Shown here: positions 53,714 through 61,767 of the stretch, one piece after another
Layout of the letters: each line of letters begins with the position of its first letter
Position numbering within the stretch: the stretch's first letter is position 1
Assembly: GCF_036346295.1 (NCBI RefSeq)
Contig: NZ_CP107819.1
Span: 7,998,001 to 8,062,000 of the forward strand
DNA length: 64,000 nucleotides
From: Streptomyces sp. NBC_00536
Lineage (GTDB): Bacteria; Actinomycetota; Actinomycetes; Streptomycetales; Streptomycetaceae
Direction: 5' to 3'
Notes under the pieces: generated by a model
Seen by the model: only the letters and a program-made list of their open reading frames with translations
Database searches by the model: none
Told to the model about the DNA's origin: nothing
Program-made: the position numbers and the translations under genes

Positions 53714-53998
53714 CTACGCCCACGGACTCCCCGCCTCCCAGGCCCGGGCCGTCGCTAGGTTCGGAGCTGTGCCCAGAGGTGCGTACCTGAACCCGTCCCA
53801 CTCCTCCAGCACCCGCGGCTCGTCCGGCCGGACGTGGCTGCCGCCGCCGCTCGCGGGGCGGTGCCGACGTACGACCCCCATCGGGGGCGTCCGGCGACGC
53901 TCGTAGGCGGCCAGCGGACTCGACGGGTCGGCCTCGGGCCAGGTCGCCACAGTCGGCGCCGGGCCGACCGGAGGTCCCGGGCGTCGGTGCCTACCCAT
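53714..53998 (-). CDS. DUF6087-like protein
   Basis: A 94-residue protein from ATG 53998, which overlaps the stop of the methyltransferase gene by 8 nt (ATGGGTAG), so translation is coupled. The pattern is DPSSPLAAYERRRTPPMGVV, then GSHVRPDEPRVLEEWDGFRY and APLGTAPNLATARAWE, which matches the DUF6087 layout (RRPP...GSHV RPDxPR ... EEWxGF) from memory. Function is unknown. It is the last gene of the peptide-methyltransferase-DUF6087 operon, and the CRISPR leader relic follows within 80 nt. Confidence 0.65.
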   Translation of the reverse strand: MGRHRRPGPPVGPAPTVATWPEADPSSPLAAYERRRTPPMGVVRRHRPASGGGSHVRPDEPRVLEEWDGFRYAPLGTAPNLATARAWEAGSPWA

Positions 53999-55187
53999 GC
54001 GCCCGCCGCCCCGCGCCCGTACGGACCGATGGCAGCGGAACCGGAGTTCCGGGGCTGTCGAGCCACGGCACGTGCCAGCCGTCGGCCTCGATCGTCATCC
54101 CGTACCGCCTGATCTCCGGCCGCCCGGCCGCCGCCCACCACCCGTACGCCGCCTCCACCTCGTCCCACAACCGCCGCTCGCCGAACTGCCGCGTGCCGAA
54201 GGCCACCGCCTGCTGCCCGTCCCAGTCGACGCAGGCCCAGCTCGCCCCGCCGTCGGCGTCGGCATCGGCGACATCGGCCAGCCACAGCCGTACGGGTACC
54301 TCATCGCCCGACGTGTCCCAGGAGTGCCAGACCCCCGGCACGGCCAGCCCGATGTGGAACTGCGCGTCGAGGTCCTCCCCGGCCACCGCCCAAGGCGAGA
54401 GCGCGCTCGTACCGGAAACCGGAACCTGACCGGGCCGCAGTACGTCGTCCAGGTCGGCCGCCACCCGCTGCGTGGAGATCAGCATGTACGACCCGTGCGC
54501 CGCGAAACGACCCTCCGCACCACCATCCACCCGCCGGTCCAGGACGAGGGCGCCGTAGCAAACCCACGCGCTGTCCCATGGCGTGACGATCCGTCCGCCC
54601 GTCCGGGTCTGCGCCAGCCATGCGGCGGGCACCGCTCGCACCGAACAGGTCGCCAGGACATGGCTGTACGGAGCCTGCGCGGCGTAGCCCTCGGTCCCGT
54701 CGGCCGCGACCACCGTGACCGAGCGGTCGAGACCGACATCGCGGAGGGTCCGCGCGGCGCGGGCCGACAGCTCCGGCACGTCCTCCACCGTCACCACCGA
54801 CCCCCGAGCGCACCGCCTCGCCAGCAGCGCGGTGTTGAACCCCGTTCCCGTCCCGATCTCCAGGACGCGGCTGTCGGCGGCCAGCCCCGCGTCCTCCAGG
54901 AGCCGCACCACCGTACTGGGCGCGGACGCCGACGACAGCGGGACCCGGGCGCCGCCCAGCGTCGTGAAGCCCGTGACGAGTGGCTGATCGCTGTACACGG
55001 CGGCCAGCCACGCCCCCGCACTCACCCCGCGCTCCAGCAGCCGGTGACCGCCGTCACCGTCCCGGACCCACACCCGGTCGGGAACGAAGTCGGCCCGCGG
55101 GGTCGCGGCCAGGACGGCCGGCCACGGATCGACGGGCGACCGTCCCAAGGCAGCGGTGATCTCGGCCAGAAGGCTCTCGGTCCTCAC
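53991..55187 (-). CDS. PIMT-like (protein-L-isoaspartate methyltransferase family) methyltransferase, RiPP-maturation type
   Basis: A 398-residue protein; GTG 55187 has an AGGGG site. The PCMT core is VLEIGTGTGFNTALL (motif I), VVTVEDVPELSARAA, VTVVAADGTEGY and VLATCSVRAVPAAWLAQTRT, followed by TGGRIVTPW. A C-terminal domain of about 200 residues, with DSWD and GYGWWAAAGR-type motifs, extends it. This size and layout match methyltransferases that act in ATP-grasp-peptide or FxLD-type RiPP clusters, not repair enzymes. An 11-nt spacing from the tiny peptide gene upstream supports a precursor-modifier pair. Confidence 0.85.
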   Translation of the reverse strand: MRTESLLAEITAALGRSPVDPWPAVLAATPRADFVPDRVWVRDGDGGHRLLERGVSAGAWLAAVYSDQPLVTGFTTLGGARVPLSSASAPSTVVRLLEDAGLAADSRVLEIGTGTGFNTALLARRCARGSVVTVEDVPELSARAARTLRDVGLDRSVTVVAADGTEGYAAQAPYSHVLATCSVRAVPAAWLAQTRTGGRIVTPWDSAWVCYGALVLDRRVDGGAEGRFAAHGSYMLISTQRVAADLDDVLRPGQVPVSGTSALSPWAVAGEDLDAQFHIGLAVPGVWHSWDTSGDEVPVRLWLADVADADADGGASWACVDWDGQQAVAFGTRQFGERRLWDEVEAAYGWWAAAGRPEIRRYGMTIEADGWHVPWLDSPGTPVPLPSVRTGAGRRAHG

Positions 55188-55198
55188 GACGCGCGCCC

Positions 55199-55288
55199 CT
55201 ACTTCGGCGGCGGGGGCGGCGGCGGAGGCGGAACGGGTCGGCCGGGTTGGCTTCTGTCGTCGCCGATCGGACTGCGGTGCTTGCCCAT
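55199..55288 (-). CDS. Tiny proline-rich peptide, candidate RiPP precursor
   Basis: A 29-residue reading frame starting at ATG 55288 with a GGGAGAG ribosome site and stop TAG at 55199, 11 nt before the methyltransferase start. The peptide begins MGKHRSPIGDDRSQPGRP and ends in a run of nine prolines and Lys. The DD pair would be the acceptor for Asp methylation or aspartimide formation. MGKH at the N-terminus resembles a segment near the end of ATP-grasp RiPP precursors as I remember them. An in-frame ATG 15 nt upstream is possible. No ATP-grasp gene is present. Confidence 0.5.
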   Translation of the reverse strand: MGKHRSPIGDDRSQPGRPVPPPPPPPPPK

Positions 55289-55371
55289 GAACTCTCCCTT
55301 CATCGCTTCCCACCGATGGTGCACGATGCCGGCCCCCGCGCAGGGCAGAAGCCTCAATGTGCGCCGATAAC

Positions 55372-55395
55372 GATGACTGGATGACTGGATGACTG
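55372..55395. repeat. GATGACTG x3
   Basis: Three exact octamers, followed by GACGGATGGATGG. Located upstream of the tiny peptide and before the transposase remnant. Confidence 0.9.
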
Positions 55396-55404
55396 GACGG
55401 ATGG

Positions 55405-55607
55405 ATGGCGGCGAGCACGCCGAAGACGATGACGGACTTTCGAAACCGTCTCGTCCGGGGCCTGGCCGGCCGCCGGGTTCGAAGAACCGCCGCCCGGCCA
55501 CCCGTCATGACGTGGGCAGAGTCCTGGTCATGGGCGAGGCATACAGCCGCCCCGCAGAACACAAGAAGGGCACCAAACCCCGGCGCGCCGAGGAGCGGCA
55601 GACTTGA
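55405..55607 (+). pseudogene. Transposase C-terminal remnant
   Basis: About 67 codons in frame with 55389 that read GRPPGSKNRRPATRHDVG, then MGEAYSRPAEHKKGTKPRR and a stop. This GRPPGSKNRRPA...DVG tail is typical of Streptomyces transposases of the NF041680-like group. The rest of the element and its inverted repeats are absent, so it marks an old insertion upstream of the peptide-methyltransferase operon. Confidence 0.65.
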
Positions 55608-55662
55608 CGGCCTGGGCCCTGTGCAGCGGGCACGAGGCCGAAGAATTTCACGGGGTACGTCG

Positions 55663-56187
55663 GTGGATCTCAGCTCAGTGATCATCGCTGTCGCAGGCGT
55701 CGCAGGAACCCTCGGAGGGGCGCTACTCACCCAGCGCGGCTCCGAACGAGCGAAGCGTCTGGAGATAGAGCTCGTCCGAGACCATGAGGAGGTCCGCGAG
55801 GCCCGTTCGCTGCGACGCACCTGCTACGTGGAACTCAACCGGGATGCCCGGCAGTTCACGACCGCACTCAACCGCCACCTGCACGTCATGAGGGAACGCG
55901 GCGTGGCGGAGGGCGACAGCGACGCACTCGAGGAAGCGAAGAACGCGCACCGCGATCGGTACTCCGAAGCACAGATGATCGCCCCCGAAGAAGTACTCAG
56001 GCGAGCGAGTGTCGTCAATCAAGCCCTGAACAAGGTCTACGGCCAGATCAAGCGCCTCGAACGCGGCGCCCCCGAACCAGGCGAAACGATGGAGACGGCG
56101 GCCCAGGCCCAGTACGAGGTCTGGGAGATGCTCCGAACCATGAGAACCGCCATGCGCCACGACCTCGGTGTGTCGCACGAAGATTGA
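55663..56187 (+). CDS. Hypothetical membrane-anchored coiled-coil protein
   Basis: A 174-residue protein from GTG 55663. The N-terminus is a membrane span (LSSVIIAVAGVAGTLGGALL), followed by long helices rich in Glu/Arg (RLEIELVRDHEEVREARSLR, VNQALNKVYGQIKRLERGAP). Such single-span proteins occur widely in Streptomyces; no function is known. The frame is open farther upstream, but sequence there is the transposase remnant. Confidence 0.7.
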   Translation: MDLSSVIIAVAGVAGTLGGALLTQRGSERAKRLEIELVRDHEEVREARSLRRTCYVELNRDARQFTTALNRHLHVMRERGVAEGDSDALEEAKNAHRDRYSEAQMIAPEEVLRRASVVNQALNKVYGQIKRLERGAPEPGETMETAAQAQYEVWEMLRTMRTAMRHDLGVSHED

Positions 56188-56288
56188 GAGCTGGCGCGGC
56201 TGACGCAGCTGGCGCTCAGCTCCGTGCGAGCTCTCTTGTCTGCCTCGACCAGCCGAAAACTGATCGAGGCAGAGGGTAAAACGCAAGC

Positions 56289-56813
56289 TCAGGGTGTGCG
56301 GGGGTGGGTCCAGAGGATCACGGCGGCGCCGTTGTGCCCCGCGCCGCCGGCTTGTCCTGCGGAGCCCGCGAGGGTGGAGTAGCCGGATCCTCCGTCCGAG
56401 CACTGGTCGGAGGCGGTGCCGAGGCTGCTGTCGAAGCAGCCGCCCGCGCCACCGCCTCCGCCTCCGCCGCCACCGGCGCTCGCGCCGAGTGCTAGCCGGG
56501 CTCCTCCGCCCCCGCCTCCCCCTCCGCCGCCGCTTCCCCCGCCTCCGCCACCCCCACCGGCACCTCCCGGCCCCCAGAGCAGGATGGTGGCCTTCCCGTT
56601 CGGCGGGAGCTCGCTCCCCAAAATGCCGGGGCCCGTGAGCGTCTTCCACACCTCGGTGACCATCTCGGTGTCCGACGCCTGAGCCTGACCGCTCACAGCC
56701 ATCGGTACCAGCACACCGAACGCTGCCAGCGCACAACCTGCCCGCACCAACGGCCGAAACGACCGCGCCGCCGAACTGTCCGCCCGGACGGCGCGGGTCC
56801 TGATCCGTTCCAT
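56289..56813 (-). CDS. Secreted glycine-rich protein
   Basis: A 174-residue protein; ATG 56813 follows a near-perfect AGGAGGTGTG site. A signal peptide (GCALAAFGVLVPMAVSGQAQA) precedes a short structured part with TEVWKTLTGPGIL and KATILLWGPGGAGG. Residues about 80-120 are almost pure glycine with scattered Ser/Ala, then a CFDSSLGTASDQCSDGG disulfide-like loop and a further GQAGGAGHNGAAVILW. No homologous function is known; it may be a surface structural protein. Confidence 0.75.
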   Translation of the reverse strand: MERIRTRAVRADSSAARSFRPLVRAGCALAAFGVLVPMAVSGQAQASDTEMVTEVWKTLTGPGILGSELPPNGKATILLWGPGGAGGGGGGGGSGGGGGGGGGGARLALGASAGGGGGGGGGAGGCFDSSLGTASDQCSDGGSGYSTLAGSAGQAGGAGHNGAAVILWTHPRTP

Positions 56814-57094
56814 CACACCTCCTGGATGATCTCGCCAGGAGCGTGCCGGACCGTCACCGCACCCCTGTCGCGACATGCAGAGTGGCGCCTGGAGACACAC
56901 CCTGTTGGCAGGACCCGCGTAGCTCTCCTGGCCTCTCATCCGTCCTGCGAGCCGATGGCCGCCCGCCACCCGCCACCCGCTACGCCGTGGGCAAGACCGT
57001 CAGACGACCCGGGACCATCATCGAACGCGACCGAGGCAGACCCTGACGAGGTCGCGGGCGACCCCTCTGTTTCAACCCCGGTGGTCAGGTCAGG

Positions 57095-58000
57095 TCAGGT
57101 CGCGGTGGGTACGTAGGGCACTGCCGCGACCTGGGCCATGGTCCGAAGTTTCGTGAAGTAGGAGGCGCAGTACTCCTCGTTGATCAGAGGAACGATCTTG
57201 TCGAGGTCGGCTATGCAGCCCCAGAGGTGGGCGATGCCACGGTCGTCGAGTCCGCCCTTCAACTCCCTCTGCACGAGGCCGGCGACGTCGGCGTCCAGGA
57301 GGACCAGGTCTACGCCGTCGAAGTCCACGCCGCGGAAGCCGTCGGGGAACAGTGCGCGCAGGTGGTCCTCCCACAGCCGGGCGAGTCCGCCGTCGGGGTG
57401 TGCTCCGCCCACGCCCGCGGCTGTCGCCTCGGCTGCTGTCGCCTCGGCTGCTGTCGGCGGGCGAAGGAGCAGGGAGACGGCATCGAAGACGGCACGCACC
57501 ATTGCAACAGCCCGGATGGGGCGGAGGGCGGCACTTGACTCGGCGCCCTGCGTGAGCTTGTCGCGCAGCAGTCGGCCGCGGTCGAGTTCGGCGCCGAGTC
57601 CGGCCGTGATCAGCCCTGCGCCGGTGGCTCGCTCGATGAGGGCGTGGAGTGGTTCGTTCGTGACCAGACGCTCGCTGAGGACGTGCTCCAGGGCGAACAG
57701 GGAATGCGTGACGGCGACGGTGGCGAACTCGTACCGGTAGTAGGAGTGCCGGATGAGCTCGCGGGAGGTTTCCATCGCGCTCATGACGTACATCGACGCG
57801 TCGCCGGGCAGAACCAGGTCGGCAACCAGGGCGTGCATGTCCGCATGGTCGGGAACGAGGTCGCGGGCGCGCGGGTCCCGTACCGGCAGGAGGAGCGGGT
57901 CGGGCGGTGGCGGCAGGGTGTTCACCGGTGCAGTCTTGTCGCCGGAAGGCCGTCGGTGCCATCGGATTTGCTCGGGGCGGTAGGTGTCCCGCTGCCACAT
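57095..58000 (-). CDS. Conserved hypothetical protein
   Basis: A 301-residue protein from ATG 58000. The centre is helical: YEFATVAVTHSLFALEHVLS, then NEPLHALIERATGAGLIT and ELDRGRLLRDKLTQGAESS, a pattern like HEPN/DUF4145-type proteins. A short Ala/Glu repeat (TAAEATAAEATA, encoded by GCTGTCGCCTCG repeats at 57418-57450) follows. The C-terminus has DGVDLVLLDADVAGLVQREL and HLWGCIADLDKIV. No function is known. Confidence 0.7.
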   Translation of the reverse strand: MWQRDTYRPEQIRWHRRPSGDKTAPVNTLPPPPDPLLLPVRDPRARDLVPDHADMHALVADLVLPGDASMYVMSAMETSRELIRHSYYRYEFATVAVTHSLFALEHVLSERLVTNEPLHALIERATGAGLITAGLGAELDRGRLLRDKLTQGAESSAALRPIRAVAMVRAVFDAVSLLLRPPTAAEATAAEATAAGVGGAHPDGGLARLWEDHLRALFPDGFRGVDFDGVDLVLLDADVAGLVQRELKGGLDDRGIAHLWGCIADLDKIVPLINEEYCASYFTKLRTMAQVAAVPYVPTAT

Positions 58001-58159
58001 ATTGCCACCGGCCCGGTCCGACCTTGAAGAACAAGCCAAGGGCCGGCCGTCGAGCTTCCGCTGGAGGAGCACCCCGCGCCGGCTGGTAGGGGCGTACTGT
58101 CGTCACCCAGGCCGACGCCGCGAGCGCACGGCCCTGGGGACGACTCCGGGCACACGGCG

Positions 58160-58579
58160 CTACAGGTCGTAGTCCTGGGCCAACTCGTCCCAGCGAATGC
58201 TGCGGAGCGCGAGTTCGGCGTCCTCGCCCGACGGTGCGTCCGGCGTCGACTGGAACCAGGCTACGACGAGGGCGGAACGGTCCATTGCCGGGTCGAGCGC
58301 CGTGGAGTCGAAGACACCGACGCAAGCCACCGAAGGCAGCACCTCAACGGGGCCGAAGGGGCCGGCGGTCTCGTCCGGGTACGCACGGGTGGGCGGGACG
58401 AAATGGACCGGCGTGGAGGGAAACGCGCTCTCGGCCCGCCGCTGGAGCCAACTGACCTTCAGGTCGTTGATGCGTTTGCACGGGTATCCCTCCAGCATCC
58501 CCCCGTAGGTCGAAGACATCCGCAGCTCGGTGAGCGAGATCGAACGACCGGACGAGAGGACTATGTGACCCAGAGACAT
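58160..58579 (-). CDS. Conserved hypothetical protein
   Basis: A 139-residue soluble protein starting at ATG 58579. LSSGRSISLTELRMSSTYGG, MLEGYPCKRIND, then PSVACVGVFDSTALDPAMD, SALVVAWFQ and ALRSIRWDELAQDYDL. The FDS...DP...LVVAWFQ...IRWDELAQDYD pattern occurs in many actinobacterial and proteobacterial proteins without assigned role. It is alone on its strand. Confidence 0.7.
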   Translation of the reverse strand: MSLGHIVLSSGRSISLTELRMSSTYGGMLEGYPCKRINDLKVSWLQRRAESAFPSTPVHFVPPTRAYPDETAGPFGPVEVLPSVACVGVFDSTALDPAMDRSALVVAWFQSTPDAPSGEDAELALRSIRWDELAQDYDL

Positions 58580-58701
58580 GCCGACACCCTATGCGCACCA
58601 TTCACGTCCGGTCGCTTCCGGTACACGGTCAGCTGGTCCAAGGGTGTGCGGGAGTGCGGCGTCTGGGGCCTGTCCGACGGGTCTTGGCCATGCTGCGATG
58701 C

Positions 58702-59442
58702 TTACGGTTTGTGGGCTACCCAGAGCATTTCTGCAGGCCAGCGGTGTGCCCAGTCAGGCGGGTCGGTTTGGTTGTAGCCGTTGGCTGTTCCGGGTTCGGG
58801 CCGTGGCTCGATGAGGTCGTCGATGACGAGACCTGCGCCGCGCAGGACCTTGATCCAGTCGCCGTAGGTGAGCTGATAGCTGACCGCGCCCTGGCCTTCG
58901 GCGATGGTGTCCAGCCCGAAGTAGTCCTGGTGCAGCGTCGTGGTGACGCGGCTGGCGGCTTCGTCGTAGCAGGCTTCGAACCATGGGCTGGCGACGTTGA
59001 ACACCAGGCGCCCACCGCGGCGCAGGATGCGTGCGGCCTGCGCGACGGCCAGGTGCGGGGGCGCCCAGCTGAGCCCGCCGTGGTCACAGAACACCAGGTC
59101 GAAGCTGTCGGCGGCGAACGGGAGGTGTTCGGCGGCGCCTTGCACCAGCGCGTAGCGGGCCGCTCCCATCGCGCGAGCCGCCGCGGCGAGCTGGGCTTCG
59201 GACAGGTCGAGCCCGACCACGGTGGCGCCCTCAGCGGCAAGCGCCCTGGACCACTGGCCGGCGCCGCAGCCGAGTTCGAGGACGCGCTTGCCGGTGACGT
59301 CGCCCAGGGCGTGCAGGTGCGCGTCGGGGATGGAGTACATGCCCCACAGCCGCGGCGTTGCGCCGATCTGCGGGTCATGCTCGTGCTGGTAGGCACTGCT
59401 GATCTGGTTCCAGAACCGCCGGTTGGCAGAGATGCTGTCCAC
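58702..59442 (-). CDS. Class I SAM-dependent methyltransferase
   Basis: A 246-residue protein; GTG 59442 is preferred on family length, GTG 59481 is possible. The motifs are KRVLELGCGAGQWSRALAAE (SAM loop), TVVGLDLSEAQLAA, LPFAADSFDLVFCDHGGLS and RGGRLVFNVASPW. An extra C-terminal region has YFGLDTIAEGQGAVSYQLTY and WIKVLRGAGLVIDDLIEPRP. This is a general small-molecule methyltransferase of the Methyltransf_11 group. No partner is visible. Confidence 0.88.
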   Translation of the reverse strand: MDSISANRRFWNQISSAYQHEHDPQIGATPRLWGMYSIPDAHLHALGDVTGKRVLELGCGAGQWSRALAAEGATVVGLDLSEAQLAAAARAMGAARYALVQGAAEHLPFAADSFDLVFCDHGGLSWAPPHLAVAQAARILRRGGRLVFNVASPWFEACYDEAASRVTTTLHQDYFGLDTIAEGQGAVSYQLTYGDWIKVLRGAGLVIDDLIEPRPEPGTANGYNQTDPPDWAHRWPAEMLWVAHKP

Positions 59443-59720
59443 GCGCCGACTCAAGCAGTGCCAGCCGGGGGCGGTCAACACGATTGTGCCGCGGCCGGGA
59501 AGGCGGGTGTCCTGCCTGGCCGCCGATGCGATGGGGTGGGGTGGGGTGGCACCGTGGCAGAGCCTCGTCGCCCGGCTGGTGGAGGTGGTGCTGGAGCGAC
59601 CGCAGCAGCCCTCACCATCTGGCTACGAACCCGACCCCTACGCGACCCGGCGGTACATGCCGCGGCCGCGTGCTTCGACCCCACGGGCCAGAGTGCCGAT
59701 CACGAGTCCGGGCCGGCCCC

Positions 59721-60383
59721 TTACTCGTACCGGTACTTCAGCGAGTCCGCCTCCGCCTGCTCGATGTCGGCGATCGTCAGCTCCGGCATCCGCAGCTGGG
59801 CCAGCGTCACCTCGGCCGAGGCGGGCTGGGCGTCCGCGGGCAGCCAGTCCTGGGGTTTCCAGGCCGAGCTGCGCAGCAGCGACTTGGGGCAGTGGGGGTA
59901 GACCTCCTCGATCCCCACCACCAGCGCGCTGGCCGGGGGCTTGCCCACGGCGGTGAGCTGCGACAGCAGCTCCGGGCGGGTGGAGACGCAGGCCCGGCCG
60001 TTCACCCTGAGCGTCGTGGTGCGCCCCGGGATGACGAACAGCAGCCCGGCCCGGCCGGTGGCGATGACGTTCTGCAGGGTGTCCAGCCGCTTGTTGCCGG
60101 TCGCGTCCGGTATCGCCACCGTCCGTGCGTCCAGGACGGCGACGAACCCGGCGGGGCCGCCGCGCGGCGAGACGTCACAGTTTCCCTCGGCGTCCGCGCT
60201 GGCGATCAGGACCAGTGAGGAGCAGCCGATCAGCCGCCGGGTCTGGTCGGTGAGTTCGGTCATCTGCTTCCGTACGGCCGCTGCGCCGGGAAGTTCGTAC
60301 GTCCGGCGCAGCGCCTCCTGGTCGGGCACGGCGTCGAGGCGGAGCGAGTCGAAGGCGCTGCCGGCAAGGGATGTCGTCGTCAT
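59721..60383 (-). CDS. PPOX-type FMN-dependent flavoprotein (MSMEG_1061-like)
   Basis: A 220-residue protein from ATG 60383. SSLVLIASADAEGNCDVSPRGGPAGF is the FMN-binding strand-loop, followed by VAIPDATGNKRLDTLQNV and GRAGLLFVIPGRTTTLRVNG. This is the pyridoxamine 5'-phosphate oxidase-like fold, with the group of about 220 residues annotated MSMEG_1061 family. It may be an F420/FMN oxidoreductase or heme-linked. It follows the beta-propeller gene on the same strand by 54 nt. Confidence 0.88.
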   Translation of the reverse strand: MTTTSLAGSAFDSLRLDAVPDQEALRRTYELPGAAAVRKQMTELTDQTRRLIGCSSLVLIASADAEGNCDVSPRGGPAGFVAVLDARTVAIPDATGNKRLDTLQNVIATGRAGLLFVIPGRTTTLRVNGRACVSTRPELLSQLTAVGKPPASALVVGIEEVYPHCPKSLLRSSAWKPQDWLPADAQPASAEVTLAQLRMPELTIADIEQAEADSLKYRYE

Positions 60384-60437
60384 GCTCGCGACCCTAATAG
60401 GGCGACGACAGGACGACGACCTGCGCGCTCCGTACGC

Positions 60438-61571
60438 TCAGGAGAAGTGGCGGACGAACACGTCCGACTTCCCGTTGGTGTCGCCGGGCACGATGTCGTC
60501 GGCCGTGGACTGGAAGACCACGTCGTGCCCGCCGGCGCTGACCGCGCCGGTTCCGGCCGAGGCGGGCTGGGTCGCGACCACCTCGTCGGTGCCCGTCTGC
60601 AGATCGCGGAGCGTGAGCGACGGTCCGGTCGTGCCGTTGGTGCCGTTCGGGGCGTACAGCAGGTAGCGGCCGGTGGGGTCTATGGCCACGCCCCGTACGT
60701 TCGGCACCGGTTGGGCGGTGGCCGAGGCCACGTCGTAGACGTACGTGTCCGTGCCCGAGAGATAGACGATCTTGCTGCCGTCGTCGCTCAGCTGGACGAG
60801 CGAGGCCGTCGCGGACGGGCCTTCGATCGGACCGACGAGGGTGTTGCCGGGCAGGTCCCGGAGGTAGACGTCCTGCCGGTCTGCGTCCTGGTAGGCGACG
60901 TAGCGGGCGTCGCCGCTCATGGAGGGCCGCGACGCGAGGGTGTGGGGGAGGCTGGCGACCGTCTGGGTCGTGCCGGTCTTGCTGTCCTGGACCTCGATGC
61001 GCTGGCGTTCGAGTCCGGGCTGGGTGTAGAGGATGGCGAGGGAGAGGTAGCGGCCGTCCGAGCTGAGCGACGGCTGGTTGCAGCTGTAGGCCGAGCAGTT
61101 GGCGGAAGCGGTTCTGCCGGTATTCACCTGCTCCATGCGGATACGTACGTTCCTCATCCACTGCGTCGCGTAGGCGACGTACTCCCCGTTGCCGCTGACC
61201 GCCGGAGGTTGCAGCGGCGCCAGGCTCGCGACCCGTTTGGTCTGGCCCGTCTGCTGGTCGCGCAGGTACGGATTGTCCCCGGCGGGAGGGGTGTCGGACG
61301 ACAGGTTCCTCGCCGAGGAGGAGAAGACGACGTGGCGGCCGTTGGGTGTGATCGAGGCGCCGCCGGAGTTGCCGTCGGCCTGGGTGGTGCCGTCGGGTGC
61401 GATGCTGATCCGCTCGACGCTGGTGGTGAGGCCGCGTGCGGCGGGTGCGGGTGCCGCGTCTGCGGCCGAAGCGGCAGCGGGCAGCACCGCCGTCACCGCG
61501 CAGACCGCGACCGCCGCGCTCAGGGCGGCCCGTAATCGTCTGCTGGTGCTCCGGTTCGTGGTTCCCCGCAT
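60438..61571 (-). CDS. Secreted TolB/WD40-like beta-propeller protein
   Basis: A 377-residue protein; ATG 61571. A signal peptide (AALSAAVAVCAVTAVLPAAASA) precedes repeated blades SITPNGRHVVFSSSARNL, AVSGNGEYVAYATQW, SLSSDGRYLSLAILY, SMSGDARYVAYQDAD, QLSDDGSKIVYLSG and VAIDPTGRYLLYAPN: at least six blades with the S-x-DG-R-VxY signature. Leu13 in the signal region is a TTA codon. It probably binds partners or ligands outside the cell. Confidence 0.88.
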   Translation of the reverse strand: MRGTTNRSTSRRLRAALSAAVAVCAVTAVLPAAASAADAAPAPAARGLTTSVERISIAPDGTTQADGNSGGASITPNGRHVVFSSSARNLSSDTPPAGDNPYLRDQQTGQTKRVASLAPLQPPAVSGNGEYVAYATQWMRNVRIRMEQVNTGRTASANCSAYSCNQPSLSSDGRYLSLAILYTQPGLERQRIEVQDSKTGTTQTVASLPHTLASRPSMSGDARYVAYQDADRQDVYLRDLPGNTLVGPIEGPSATASLVQLSDDGSKIVYLSGTDTYVYDVASATAQPVPNVRGVAIDPTGRYLLYAPNGTNGTTGPSLTLRDLQTGTDEVVATQPASAGTGAVSAGGHDVVFQSTADDIVPGDTNGKSDVFVRHFS

Positions 61572-61767
61572 TTTCCCCCCAAGTACGACTAGGACACGAC
61601 CCCTCCTCCGGTTCCCTACCGGAGGAACACGAGCATTCGAGCATGCAACCGTGACGGCACTGTGGGGTCAATGGGGCCACATGCCCGAGAGGCGCCCTTT
61701 CGGCCATGCGTGCGAAGAACGGCCGACATCGCCACCGCCATCGCCGTCGGCGGGCCGGATCGTCAAC

